Shown here: positions 45,045 to 54,743 of the stretch, one piece after another
Layout: each line of letters begins with the position of its first letter
How positions within the stretch are numbered: the first letter of the stretch is position 1
Source: Myxocyprinus asiaticus
Lineage: Eukaryota; Chordata; Actinopteri; Cypriniformes; Catostomidae
Assembly (NCBI RefSeq): GCF_019703515.2
Contig: NC_059351.1
Span: 17,076,001-17,140,000, forward strand
Length of the DNA stretch: 64,000 bases
Direction: 5' to 3'
The notes under the pieces: generated by a model
The model's input: the letters and a program-made list of their open reading frames with translations, nothing else
Databases searched by the model: none
What the model was told of the DNA's origin: nothing
Translations under genes and position numbers: made by a program

Positions 45045-45120
45045 CACGTGCATTCCACACCGTGGATGTGTTATAGTATCACCCACACATTTCTATGTGT
45101 GTGTGTGTGTGTGTGTTCTG
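44709..45120. repeat. GT-rich minisatellite and microsatellite cluster
   Basis: Several units of about 80-100 bp repeat GTGTGTGTG, then a 'gtgctaagtattat' or 'cattgtggatgtgttata' segment, then 'tttcatttctgtgtg'. The cluster includes a pure (GT)n run at 44997-45042. It yields spurious Cys/Val repeat ORFs. Confidence 0.85.
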
Positions 45121-45271
45121 CATTGTGGCTCATTTGTTGATTTGATTTGAAAAAAAAAAAAAAGAAATCCTCTGTTTTATCATCTCATCCATTCATTTCC
45201 TATATGGGGTCAAATTTGACCCCGAACATGATGAGCGTGAGTATTTTTGTCACACCACCACAATCCAGCCC

Positions 45272-45278
<7 letters not shown>

Positions 45279-45321
<43 letters not shown>
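45279..45321. repeat. (GT)n microsatellite
   Basis: About 21 GT units, inside the TTAA-flanked element. Confidence 0.95.
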
Positions 45322-45323
<2 letters not shown>

Positions 45324-45431
45324 GATAGCAAATGTAGGACAAGTCACCAAATCTCATGCCACTGAAAAGAAGGAAACCAATATTTAGTTGAAAAGGGGTC
45401 ATTTTTGACCCCAACACTAAATGAGGGTTAA

Positions 45432-47850
45432 ATTGAGACTGTAGGAAATACCCATAATGCCGTGCACTTGAATTATTAAATACTTGGTCAAAAGGAATAT
45501 CTGGAGGCATTTAAATAGTTGTTATGAAGAATGCATAGAGGTTTTTGCTCTTTTGCAATATTACTTAAAGAAAAGAAAAAGAAGAAGAAGAAAAATGTAT
45601 ATTGTTTTGTTTCAAATAGTTGTTTCATGTGATGTCACATTCGAGTGAGCTCTGTCTCCTTTATTCAAGTTGGACCCTGTCAGCACTTTACCATCTCAGT
45701 TCTCCGTGTGCATGTGCAACTGAAGGTCAGGTGTCTATACATTTCTTAGAGAGTTAAGGTTATTTTTATTGATTAGCGCAGAATCAGTAATCATCTTCTT
45801 TATTTAAACTGTGTAATTGTATGACCTAATTTTAAGTCATTCAATTAAAATTACTAAGTAGAAACAACAAAACTTAAATAGAAAACTGAGTTAAGTCTAC
45901 TTGCATTTAGTTACATTAACTTAAAAAGTTATGCTATATGATAAGTGAACTTAAATACACAAGTTTTGGAGATGCCATTTACTCCTTTCAATTGAGGGAA
46001 CGAGTTTATTAATCAATTCATTAAGTAAAGTCAACTTATTAGTGTTTTCAAGGCACAGTACGTATCCAAGTACCATCTGATACCATCACTGAATCATCAT
46101 ACCAATAAAACATTTTTATTTATTTTTTTTACAAGGGAAAGTACAGATTAGTAATGGATTACACCTGAATAGAGTGGAAAAGGGTGGTACTTGTAACATG
46201 CAACATAAAAAGGCCCTCATAGACCATAAAATGTCAGAATCTTTGGAAATGTACTAACCTTTTTTTTGGGGGGGGGGGGGGGTAATAATAGAATTACAAC
46301 AGGGATGAGATGCATATTTTGATATAGTCCCAAAACCAAATAAAGTACAAGGCAAACAATAAGAAAAGCCCCCAAAAATCTAGCTACATCTCCCATAGCT
46401 GTTCAGTCGAAAGCAAATCAAATGCTCATAATATTAGCATGATACATTTAGGACATAATTTGCACACATTTGTCACAACCTCTTATTTGCTATGACTTTT
46501 TGACATAGTAGTGATAAGTAGTGATGGAAGTCTATTACAGTCTGCAAAACATATGAACAATGTCTCCCTGGCCACAATACGGTCACACTCTCATTGAGAG
46601 CAGGTATATATTTCAGACAAAAGTATTTTCTGTCACAGTACAATGAAAAATTCTCCATTGGAGATCAGTAGTTTATTTTAGTTTGTTTTGTGCCCTCCTT
46701 GAGTTTAATTCATCTGTAATATTGCTTTCCAATAGTATATAAGTTTTGTCGTTAAATTATTTTCTTTATCAAATTCATTACTTTTAAATACAATTTTTTT
46801 TCAATACATAGTTCCCAGTCCTTGGCAAGTTTTTTTGCACATACGTTAGGTGACTCAGTAGTAAATATTCAAATTTGTTGCACATTTATTATACATACAA
46901 TATTATACATTTACAGTAGTTCAAATTCCAGTTACTATCTCTCTTCTGGCACTTCCACCAACCTTTTGTGTCACTGAGGAAGGCACTTATTTCCTGTCTG
47001 CACTTGAAGCACTGTGATATGGCTGCCCCATGTGCTCTGTCTGTATCAGATTTGTTAATAATTCCTATATTTGAGATTTCAAAACTGGGGGCACACAGGT
47101 AAGATCTTTAAAAAAAAAAAAAAAAAAACATGACACAGAACAACAGGAAAGAAAATAAATAGTATCCAACCATTGTTAGTCCATTAATACATTTGGGATG
47201 GGTTGGGAGAATGGGATGAGTGCACCAAGTCAATCCATGGCATTGTCTGATTCACATCCAAGAGTTACCCTAACGTTCCTGTAGGCTCTGTAGGCTACTA
47301 GATATATAACGTAGCTGTGTCCACCATTTGCTTCAAGCATAAATGAGGCAAAAGCAGGAGAGAAAATAGCAATGTTGTTCACCTCAGGTAAACCAACAAT
47401 ATACGGACCACAACAATCCAGGATGGATGAAAAATGGCCAAAAAGACAATTTACTAGCGAGAAGTTGCACTGTCAACATACAGTATGTTAGCATTTTTAT
47501 CCGAGTATAAATGTATGACACCAGAAATACACTTTCCATTTCCCGCATCTAAAACCTTAAGAGGAAGTTTTCTAGTTTCTTGTCAGTTTGGACCATGTCC
47601 CATTTCACTTCTAAGTTGTAGGAGTATCAGTCAGGTTATATTCTGATTATTAGACTAAAAAAGGTTGAATAGTTTTTGGAATAGATTAGAGGCACTTTGG
47701 TTGATAAGTATTCCCTTTAAAGTCCAATATCCTCTTGTTTATCTCTGTCTCAAATTCCTCTGGCAATTTTTTTTTTTTTTTTTTTTTTAAGTTGAGAGTT
47801 TTCCTGTTGAGTAATTCTTTAGTAATTCCATTTTAATGTCTGATAGAGGA
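45432..47850. other. Non-coding DNA downstream of erbb4
   Basis: No ORF with recognisable motifs. It holds a poly-G run at 46267-46281 and A/T homopolymers. Part of it may be erbb4 3' UTR, since mammalian ERBB4 has a very long 3' UTR. Several plus-strand TTTATT motifs would be AATAAA signals on the minus strand, but none can be singled out. Confidence 0.4.
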
Positions 47851-48487
47851 TTAAAGGATTAGTTCACCCAAACTGAAAATTCTGCCATTAAGTACTCAAC
47901 CAAATGTTGCTCCATTTTTAAAATAGTCTTCACAGGGATTATTTGACATATATTGAAAGTAAAAACTAATTCCAATATGTCAAAATAAAAAAAAATAAAA
48001 AATAATATAAAAAAACAGCATAAAACCACACTAAAAGTAATCAGTATGACTCATTTCAATACACTTTATTTCAAGTCTTCCAAAGCCATATAATCATTTT
48101 ATTGTGACACGTTTGATCACGGATGCAACAAGAACCAATGACAGTTTGATGTTTTCAATGTAGCCACCATATCTGATTTCAGCGCTTTATTAATTAGTTG
48201 ATTTGAGAGTAAATAACCTCATAAATTTAGTTGTATTAATCACACAAAGTAATCATATGTCTTTAGAAGACTTGGAATATAGTACATGAGTCGTATTGAT
48301 TATTTTTAAGTGTGGTTTTATGGTGTTCTCTTTGTCCTTTTCCGAGCTTGACAGACCAGAGTCACTATTCATTTTTATTAAATAACGAATAATCCCTGTC
48401 AAAATCCACCTGTTGTGTTCCAAGGAAGAAAGAAAGTCATATGGGTTTGAAGCAACATTTTCATTTTTGGATGAACTACTCCTTTAA
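47851..48487. mobile_element. TTAA-flanked foldback element in the likely erbb4 3' UTR
   Basis: It starts TTAAAGGATTAGTTCACCC and ends in the complement of TTAAAGGAGTAGTTCATCC (48469-48487), with TTAA at both extremes. Inner inverted blocks include 'cacagggattatttgaca' against 'aataatccctgtcaaaatcc'. It ends 60 bp downstream of the erbb4 stop codon, so it is very likely transcribed as 3' UTR. Confidence 0.7.
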
Positions 48488-48547
48488 GTATATGTTGGTA
48501 TAGGTGCTGGTTGAGGAATCTGGCTTCAGAAAGTGGAGAATGCAGTT

Positions 48548-49413
48548 TTACACTACTGTATTCCTGTGCCGATATGGTGGGGGTGGGAGGACTGTTCCTG
48601 GTCTCTTGTTAAACTCTGAAATATTCTCTGGGTATTCAGCTATAGCAATTCGACTTCGGATACTGTGCCTGTAGAGATGTTTGCTTTTGGAGCCTTGTGA
48701 AGGATCTTGAGGGATTGGCTGGGTCACCTTGGGGGGTAGACTGTGCTGCCAGTAGTCTGGATTATCGAAATTCTTTTTCAATTTCCTGTCAACCATTACA
48801 GTCCCAGTATGACCTGTTTGAAACATGTTACCTGAATAGACAAGGTGGCCCGGAAGGCCAGATATACTCTTAATTGTGACTGCAGACTTTGCCACTTGGG
48901 TTGAGTTGGGTTGGGTTGCACAACCAGGCTGACTTGCCAGACAAGGTTGGATCTGTTGGTTGATGAGGGAGATTTGTGTTAACAGGGAAGGATTGTCAGA
49001 CTTGCTCGAAGAATTGGCTTCAACACCAAGTGGCGACTGAGAATACTGATCATTTTGGCTCAATGATCTTGTTGGAGGAGACTGAACAGGTGGAACAGCA
49101 AAATGGACATGTGTTCCCTGGCCATGGTGATGGGCTTTCCCAGTTTGTGTGGTGAGGATAAAGTGGCTGTTTGTAGTGTTGGCCGCTGTTGTCATCTGCA
49201 GTGGGATGGAAGCTCCATTTTTCCTCAGAATCTCCTGGTTCATCCCACTGTTGCTGTTGTAAGAGTTGAGGTAAAGGAGTTTGTTGATGTACTCATCCTC
49301 ACCTTGGGGTTTCCTATCAGGAGTGCTGTGGTAACCCAGGTTTTCCAGTGCATTAATATTTCCTTTTTTCTGTAGAGTTACGAAAGGATTCTCCTCAATA
49401 GGACTAAGATGGT
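48548..49413 (-). CDS. erbb4: erbb4 terminal coding exon (C-terminal tail)
   Basis: Last coding exon of the ErbB4 neuregulin receptor. The acceptor is CAG at 49414-49416 and the stop codon TAA at 48548-48550. The first codon is split, with its G supplied by the exon at 53284. It encodes about 287 residues of cytoplasmic tail. Visible motifs are HLSPIEENPFV at the start, LLYLNSY, FDNPDYWQHSLPP, then PGTVLPPPPYRHRNTVV at the C-terminus. PPPY is a WW-domain ligand and TVV a class-I-type PDZ ligand. The tail is far longer than my recollection of the mammalian one (about 150 residues), because of a Ser/Gln/His-rich insert before the FDNPDYW block. Near the end it has YPEN where mammals have an N-P-E-Y docking site. 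Zebrafish has two erbb4 paralogues and I cannot say which this is. Confidence 0.95.
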
Positions 49414-49834
49414 CTGCAGACACAAAGAAAGTGGAACATTGCGTTGGTTTATCCCTCCCTGTATCGCTGCATGGACGGGTGGGGAGTTTGCCCAGAACAG
49501 AACCATACCTCCACCACTAACAGATTTATTCAATTGTCTACAGTATAAGCCAATAAAAGTATCCATTCAAGTACTCAAGTTAAGTATTCATTTTTTCGGA
49601 AGTGGTCCTGCCTTGTTTTTGTTTTGTTTTTTGTCATATTGTATTGTATATTCAATGAAACCAATTATTTCAATTCAGTTATTTAAAGGGTGTTTTGTTT
49701 AATTTAGTTTTATGAATATTTACTGTAAATTTATGCAGTCAAGTTTGATGGTGTCACCCTAACTAAGATTATTCTTATTTTTGTGTCAGATAAATTCCGC
49801 TGTATTTATATATTATATCATAGTTAAGTAATCT

Positions 49835-50422
49835 TAACTGTCACTGGCCCACTGGTGGGCCATTTGGTGTTTTTAAAATTACTGCACTATTTTACAATCA
49901 AATCCTATTACAATCTTAATAAACTATATATTGTTGGAAAGATCTGAGTCTCAAGTTTCCATATTTGGCCACTGTTTTGTGATAGAAAGTACATAGCAAC
50001 AGAAATGTATTAATTTGTGACATGATTATGCATCAAAAAATCTTAAGTTGCTGTGGAGTTGTAAGGAGTTGTGACCTTTATTAGGAATAGTAAATGTACA
50101 CACTTACAATCATGCAAACTTCAATTTTCATGCTAAGGGTTCATGACATAGCATCCGTTCTAGATTTTGTCCAAAAATATTGAAATATAATGTAATAACT
50201 GTCACTGTTAACTGTTAACTGTCACTGGCCCACTGGCGGGCCATTTGGTGTTTCTAATTTTACTGCACTATTTTACAACCAAATACTATTATAATCTTAA
50301 TAAACTATATATCACTGAAAATATCTGAGTATCAAGTTTCCATATTTGGCCACTGTTTTGTGATAGAAAATATATAGCAACAGAAATGTATTAATTTGCG
50401 ACATGATTATGCATCAAAAAAT
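49835..50422. repeat. Spaced duplication of a 208-bp block
   Basis: 49835-50042 and 50216-50422 are about 90% identical by eye. Both start 'taactgtcactggcccactgg' minus its last base and end 'gattatgcatcaaaaaatc'. They are separated by 173 bp of unrelated sequence. Confidence 0.9.
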
Positions 50423-51103
50423 CCTTTGTGATCTGCCGTGTATGTGGTGTGCCTTTATGTTTCCAGGCAAAGTGAGACTGCTTCAATCACTAGCATGACG
50501 AGAATAATTTTTATTTTAAGTTTTTTTTATAGGATAATGAAGAATAAATACTATAGTATTTTGATTTAATTTGACTGTTGTACAGCAAAGTCCTATGTGT
50601 TTTTTTTTTTTTTTTAAATACTATATATACTCTATATATTTGTTTATTCAGATCAAGTGGCCTTTGGACACTCCACCAATGGAGTTTTGCTGTCATCTTG
50701 TGGCCATTTTCTGGTACTGTGTCCAAAAAAAGTGTTACAGACATATTAAAACTTATAAACTCAAAAATTTGCACACAACTATGTTAGCCATATGACTTTG
50801 ATTTTCTGGCATCTTTTTAGGCTTGATTATATTTTTAAAAAACAAAATTATAAAAGGAAACACATTTAGTGCAGTGTATTTTTATTGAAATAACTTCAAA
50901 CTTCTATAACTTTTTTCTTTTCTTTTTTTAACTGCTTTCACTTCCACAATAAACTAAATTTAGGTCTGTACTCCCAAGCATTCATGAGTTATGACAATTT
51001 AAATTTGAGTATTTCATTTTTTTGGCCTATACTCAAAAAGGTGACTAACAGTTAACAGATTAAAATTATTTACAGTAGCTCCCTTATGTTGCTTCAATCA
51101 CTG

Positions 51104-51704
51104 AGTTTCCATCCAAAATGTCAGCATTTGTTTAGCACATTTCTAAAAATTAGACTTAAGAAAATACGAATTGTTGCGTGTTTCCATCCACTACGTAATT
51201 CGCATTATCACAAGGGAGCTGCCTCATCATGATATAGCAGCTGAATGACCTCTCCCTGCTTTGGGGACAGTTTCATTTGCAAGATTGGAGCAAGTATCTC
51301 ATTTTATTAAATGCATCCATGAGACACTGTAGAATAAGTGTAATATCTGATATAATGTGGGCTGAAATAGCTGCAATGCCCACACACCGCCAGTCTCCGC
51401 ATACCTGGGAGCACCCGCTCTCAAAACTGTTCTGGCCAAGGCCAGACCTAGTCACATCAAGCTATTGCACAATCCTAACACATGCACGAATGGTCGAAAC
51501 ACGTCATTGTTTTGCAAATAAACTGTTTCCATCGCCTTAATGTGCATTTTAACTAACGTGAAACTCTAGAAAATCCTCCTTCTTCTAGCGCATTGAATTT
51601 TAAGCAAATTTAGAAAGTTTATCTGCATATCAGGCGTTTCCATTCAGGATTTCTTATGCGCAATTTCAAAATGTGCATAAAAATAATTGGATGGAAACCC
51701 ATTT
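51104..51704. mobile_element. Non-autonomous DNA element with GTTTCCATCCA termini
   Basis: The left end is 'gagtttccatccaaaatg'. The right end, inverted, is 'gggtttccatccaattat'. Further inverted matches lie just inside: 'tagcacatttctaaaa' and 'atgcgcaatttcaaaatgtg'. Internal copies of 'gtttccatcc/ggcgtttccatt' occur at 51181 and 51637. No coding capacity and no certain target duplication. Confidence 0.6.
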
Positions 51705-52373
51705 AATGTAGCTAGAAATTTAACTTATAGTGTAGCTAATTTCATTTTCAAAAGGGTAGCTTAACTTTTTTTTTTTTTTTTTAACTACTTTAAATTAGAA
51801 ATAGCTTGTAGATAATTGGCAAGCTAAAGTTTCAAGGTAGCTATTTTTAGTGCTGAAAATGACAAGTAGTTTGAAGATTGGCAAGCTAAAGTTTCAAAGA
51901 AGCTACAGTTTCATAATTAGCAATTGTTTATAAGTTAACTGTAGCATACCTAACTACATTTTTAAAAAGGTAGTTTGACTTTTTAATACTTGAAATTGTA
52001 GCTTGGTAAGCTAAAGTTTCAAAGTAGCCTCAGTTTCAAAATTAGCAGTTGTCTGTAGTAACCTGTATCATTGCTAACTACATTTTCAAAGGGGTAGTTT
52101 AACTGTTTTAACTACTTTAAATGACAATTAGATTGTAGCTTATCAAGCTATCATTTTAAAGTAATTTCAATTTGTAAAGTTAGCAATTGTTTGTTAGTAA
52201 ATTGTAGCATTGCTAACTACACTTTCAAAAGGGTTTAACTGTTTTTTTTTTTTTTTTTTTGTTTTTTTTTTTATTTTTTTTTTTTAGCCACTTTAGATTA
52301 GAAATAGCTTGTAGCTTGCTGTGCTAAAGTTTCAAAATAGCTTCAGTTTAAAAGTAAGCAACTTTTTTTAAGT
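51705..52373. repeat. Tandem repeat, about 165-bp units
   Basis: About four diverged units, each with 'gcaagctaaagtttcaaagt', 'aaattagcaattgt' and 'ctaactacattttcaaa'. It is TAGC-rich like the hAT-type ends at 7947 and 27716, so it may derive from such an element. Confidence 0.75.
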
Positions 52374-52458
52374 AAATAGGAATGTAGCCACATAGTCCTT
52401 CAAAAGTATTCTTTTATTAAGTATACTTATAAAGGACTATGTGGCTACGTTGCTATTT
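52374..52458. repeat. 27-bp-arm hairpin
   Basis: The arms 52374-52400 ('tgtagccacatagtcctt') and 52432-52458 ('aaggactatgtggctac') are near-perfect complements around a 31-bp loop. Confidence 0.88.
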
Positions 52459-53283
52459 AGCAAGGCAAATCTGAAAGTATCTTCCACTTGACTAGATCAT
52501 AAAACATTATTAAAGAACAGTGAGCTCTCAGATCAAATGTTAAAACTTGTAGCTCACCACCCACAAATCATCTGCACTCTTTGGTTTGAGGTCTCTAAGG
52601 TGAAGGATGAGACTTATAACTGCTGCCAAGATTTGTAATGGAGGAACACAGAATCTATTGATTTATCATCCTACTCAACCGCTGTGTTAATGGAACATTA
52701 AATTAATGTTTTACTCCAGACACTCTTTTGTTTTAAACTATCTGAAGTGGAAAAAGAGAGACTGTAATGGTATCGGTCAGGTAGAGAACATGTGTAATAA
52801 AAGATTTTCAGAGTGAATTTACAGGAAACTTGAGAAAGATGAATTGTGAAGATTAGGGGTGTCTAAAGAAGCAGTAGGCTACTTACCAAGTCAATCCTAA
52901 AATGAAAAATACATTTACACTAAATAAATACTACAAAAACTAAAATAATGTATTTAATTGATCCTAATTTACTGAATGTATTAAACATAGTAATGAACAG
53001 CAGCATTTAACTAAATATTTTTTCCAAAAAAAAACAAACAAAAAAATAACTAAAATCCTTTACAGGGACTCAAATGGGTAAATAATGTTTTTATTTATTT
53101 ATTTTTTTTTTTTGCTTTGCTTTTGTAGTGCAGTATTGTCATGCTACTGAAAAAAAGTTATGCGGTTAGTAGCATCACTACTTTTGGTCGTTTACTGAAA
53201 CATACTCAACACTGATAGAAAGTAAAGATTATGTACTTTTATACACATATATCATTTAACAGTATAATGTGCTCTTTATATAC

Positions 53284-53587
53284 CTGAGGATGATTTTTTC
53301 ATTGGACTCATGTAACCATCTTCATCAATGTTGGTTTTGGGTCCCCTCTCTCCTAGAAAGACAGTGGGATCTGCACTGTAGCGCTGGCCACTGGAATCCT
53401 GCCCTGGGCCAGACACGAGCTGTTTTTTCAAGCTTCCGTTACAGTGTTGCTCTTTCAGAGAGTCCAGACCTGCCCCTTGTGTGCTTAGTGGAACAAAGAT
53501 GCCACTTGCTGAAACAGCAGTGACCCGGGAACAGGCTCCCATCCCATCTTCTGGGCAAAAAACTGTATCACGACACCGCAGCTGAGA
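53284..53587 (-). CDS. erbb4: erbb4 penultimate coding exon
   Basis: A 304-bp exon. Acceptor CTACATGTAG-type sequence ends at 53588 (minus strand). The donor after ...TCATCCTCAG is GTATAT. It starts in phase 0 and leaves one base, which joins the terminal exon's AC to give an Asp codon. It encodes SQLRCRDTVF at the start, SASGIFVPLSTQGA in the middle, then HCNGSLKKQLV, QRYSADPTVFLGERG and DEDGYMSPMKKSSS. The RYSADPTVF and E-G/D-GYM-S/T-PM blocks are diagnostic of the ErbB4 tail; the tyrosines are candidate phosphorylation sites for adaptor binding. The first half is poorly conserved compared with my memory of the mammalian protein. Confidence 0.93.
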
Positions 53588-54743
53588 CTACATGGGGATA
53601 AAAAAAAAATCAGGTTGGGATGGATCAGCCTCAAATTTCTTAATGAAATTATTTAAGTGTCTAAATCATTATTAAAACCATGATACAGTGAAATTACAGA
53701 GAAAAGGGTTGGGGTTGAAAAATGTTCGGGGGTAAGTCACATAAAAAATAACAGACATTTTTGTCCACTTGCAATTGGTTTTGATCCAGCTCAATTCAGT
53801 TAATTACATTTATTTGTATAGTTTGTTTTACAATACATTTTGTTCTAAATCATCTTCACAGAAAATAGACAAAATAGAAAACTCTTATGGAGTGAGTTAT
53901 ATAGATAAGGAAAAATACCTTGGGAGAAACCAGCAAGGAAAGCCCATCCTCCTCGAGCTAAAACCAAAAGTTGCTCTGCCCAAAAATGTTGTCATTTTAT
54001 GAATTTTAAGAACATTGATGGATGATTTAAAACTTAATTAGAATTATTTATAATTACATATTTTCACAGTTGACATGTCAACAAAAAGAGCAATGTTTTG
54101 AAAACGCCATAGACCTAAAGTTTACCTTCTTCTAGGAAGTAAATTTACGAATGGCTTACTAAGAATTGACTCTGCGCATTAAACTAGTTGTAATGTAGCT
54201 CAGAAACTGAAATGTTGTTTATTTCCAATTGTGATAACCAGAAACCCTAACTATAAATGTGAACAAAACATAAACATGTACGACTTGAGTTGACTTGGAA
54301 ACAACGTTACATTAACAACGTGGACAATGGAAAATATGAGGGTTAAATACATGAACATGGGAGAACACATGACAAGGATAACCAATAAACACAAAGAACT
54401 CTAAACAAGATAACAAGACAATCAACCAATGAAAACAAGACACAAGAACATGGAGGGAAACATGAAATCACATGACAAGGGAACCACATGACATGAAACA
54501 GGAACTAGAAATTTCAAAATAAAAGACATGAAAAACATGAACCAATAAAATACACATGACATATCCCCCCCACTAAGGAGCGGCTCCTGATGCACCAACA
54601 CATGAACAAAACACATAAAACATGGCATAAACCCAAAGTTCTGTAGGAAGCCGGGGGGGGGGGGTGTCTTGAAGCATGGCTAGGCAAGACATGGTGTGGG
54701 GTGTGGCCTGGCAGAGTCAATGGAAAGTGGGGCCCTGAAAGGC

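Larger units (their letters stand above)
43757..45431. mobile_element. TTAA-flanked, piggyBac-like non-autonomous element
   Basis: The left boundary is TTAA followed by CCCTTTTACTCTG (43757 on). The right boundary is ...ATGAGGG followed by TTAA (45428-45431). TTAA targets and CCCT.../...AGGG ends are the piggyBac pattern. Near the right end lie 'ggggtcaaatttgaccccg' and 'ggggtcatttttgacccc', a subterminal palindrome frequent in fish elements with this end. The interior is non-coding and full of GT microsatellites. The left end has only a weak 'ggggtcagag' counterpart. Confidence 0.55.
49414..53283 (-). other. erbb4: erbb4 intron (last)
   Basis: About 3.9 kb between the penultimate and last coding exons. 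Donor GT at 53282-53283, acceptor AG at 49414-49415 (minus strand). It contains a 380-bp-spaced duplication (49835-50422), a non-autonomous DNA element (51104-51704), a tandem repeat (51705-52373) and a hairpin (52374-52458). The stretches 50423-51103 and 52459-53283 show nothing beyond AT-rich DNA and homopolymer runs. Confidence 0.85.

Noticed and set aside
44904..45510. Cys/Val- and Thr/His-repeat ORFs
   Set aside because: Products of GT/CA microsatellites.
53769..54002. 77-codon plus-strand ORF in the erbb4 intron
   Set aside because: Lies in non-coding intron DNA near a retroelement boundary, with no motif and no matching exon signals.
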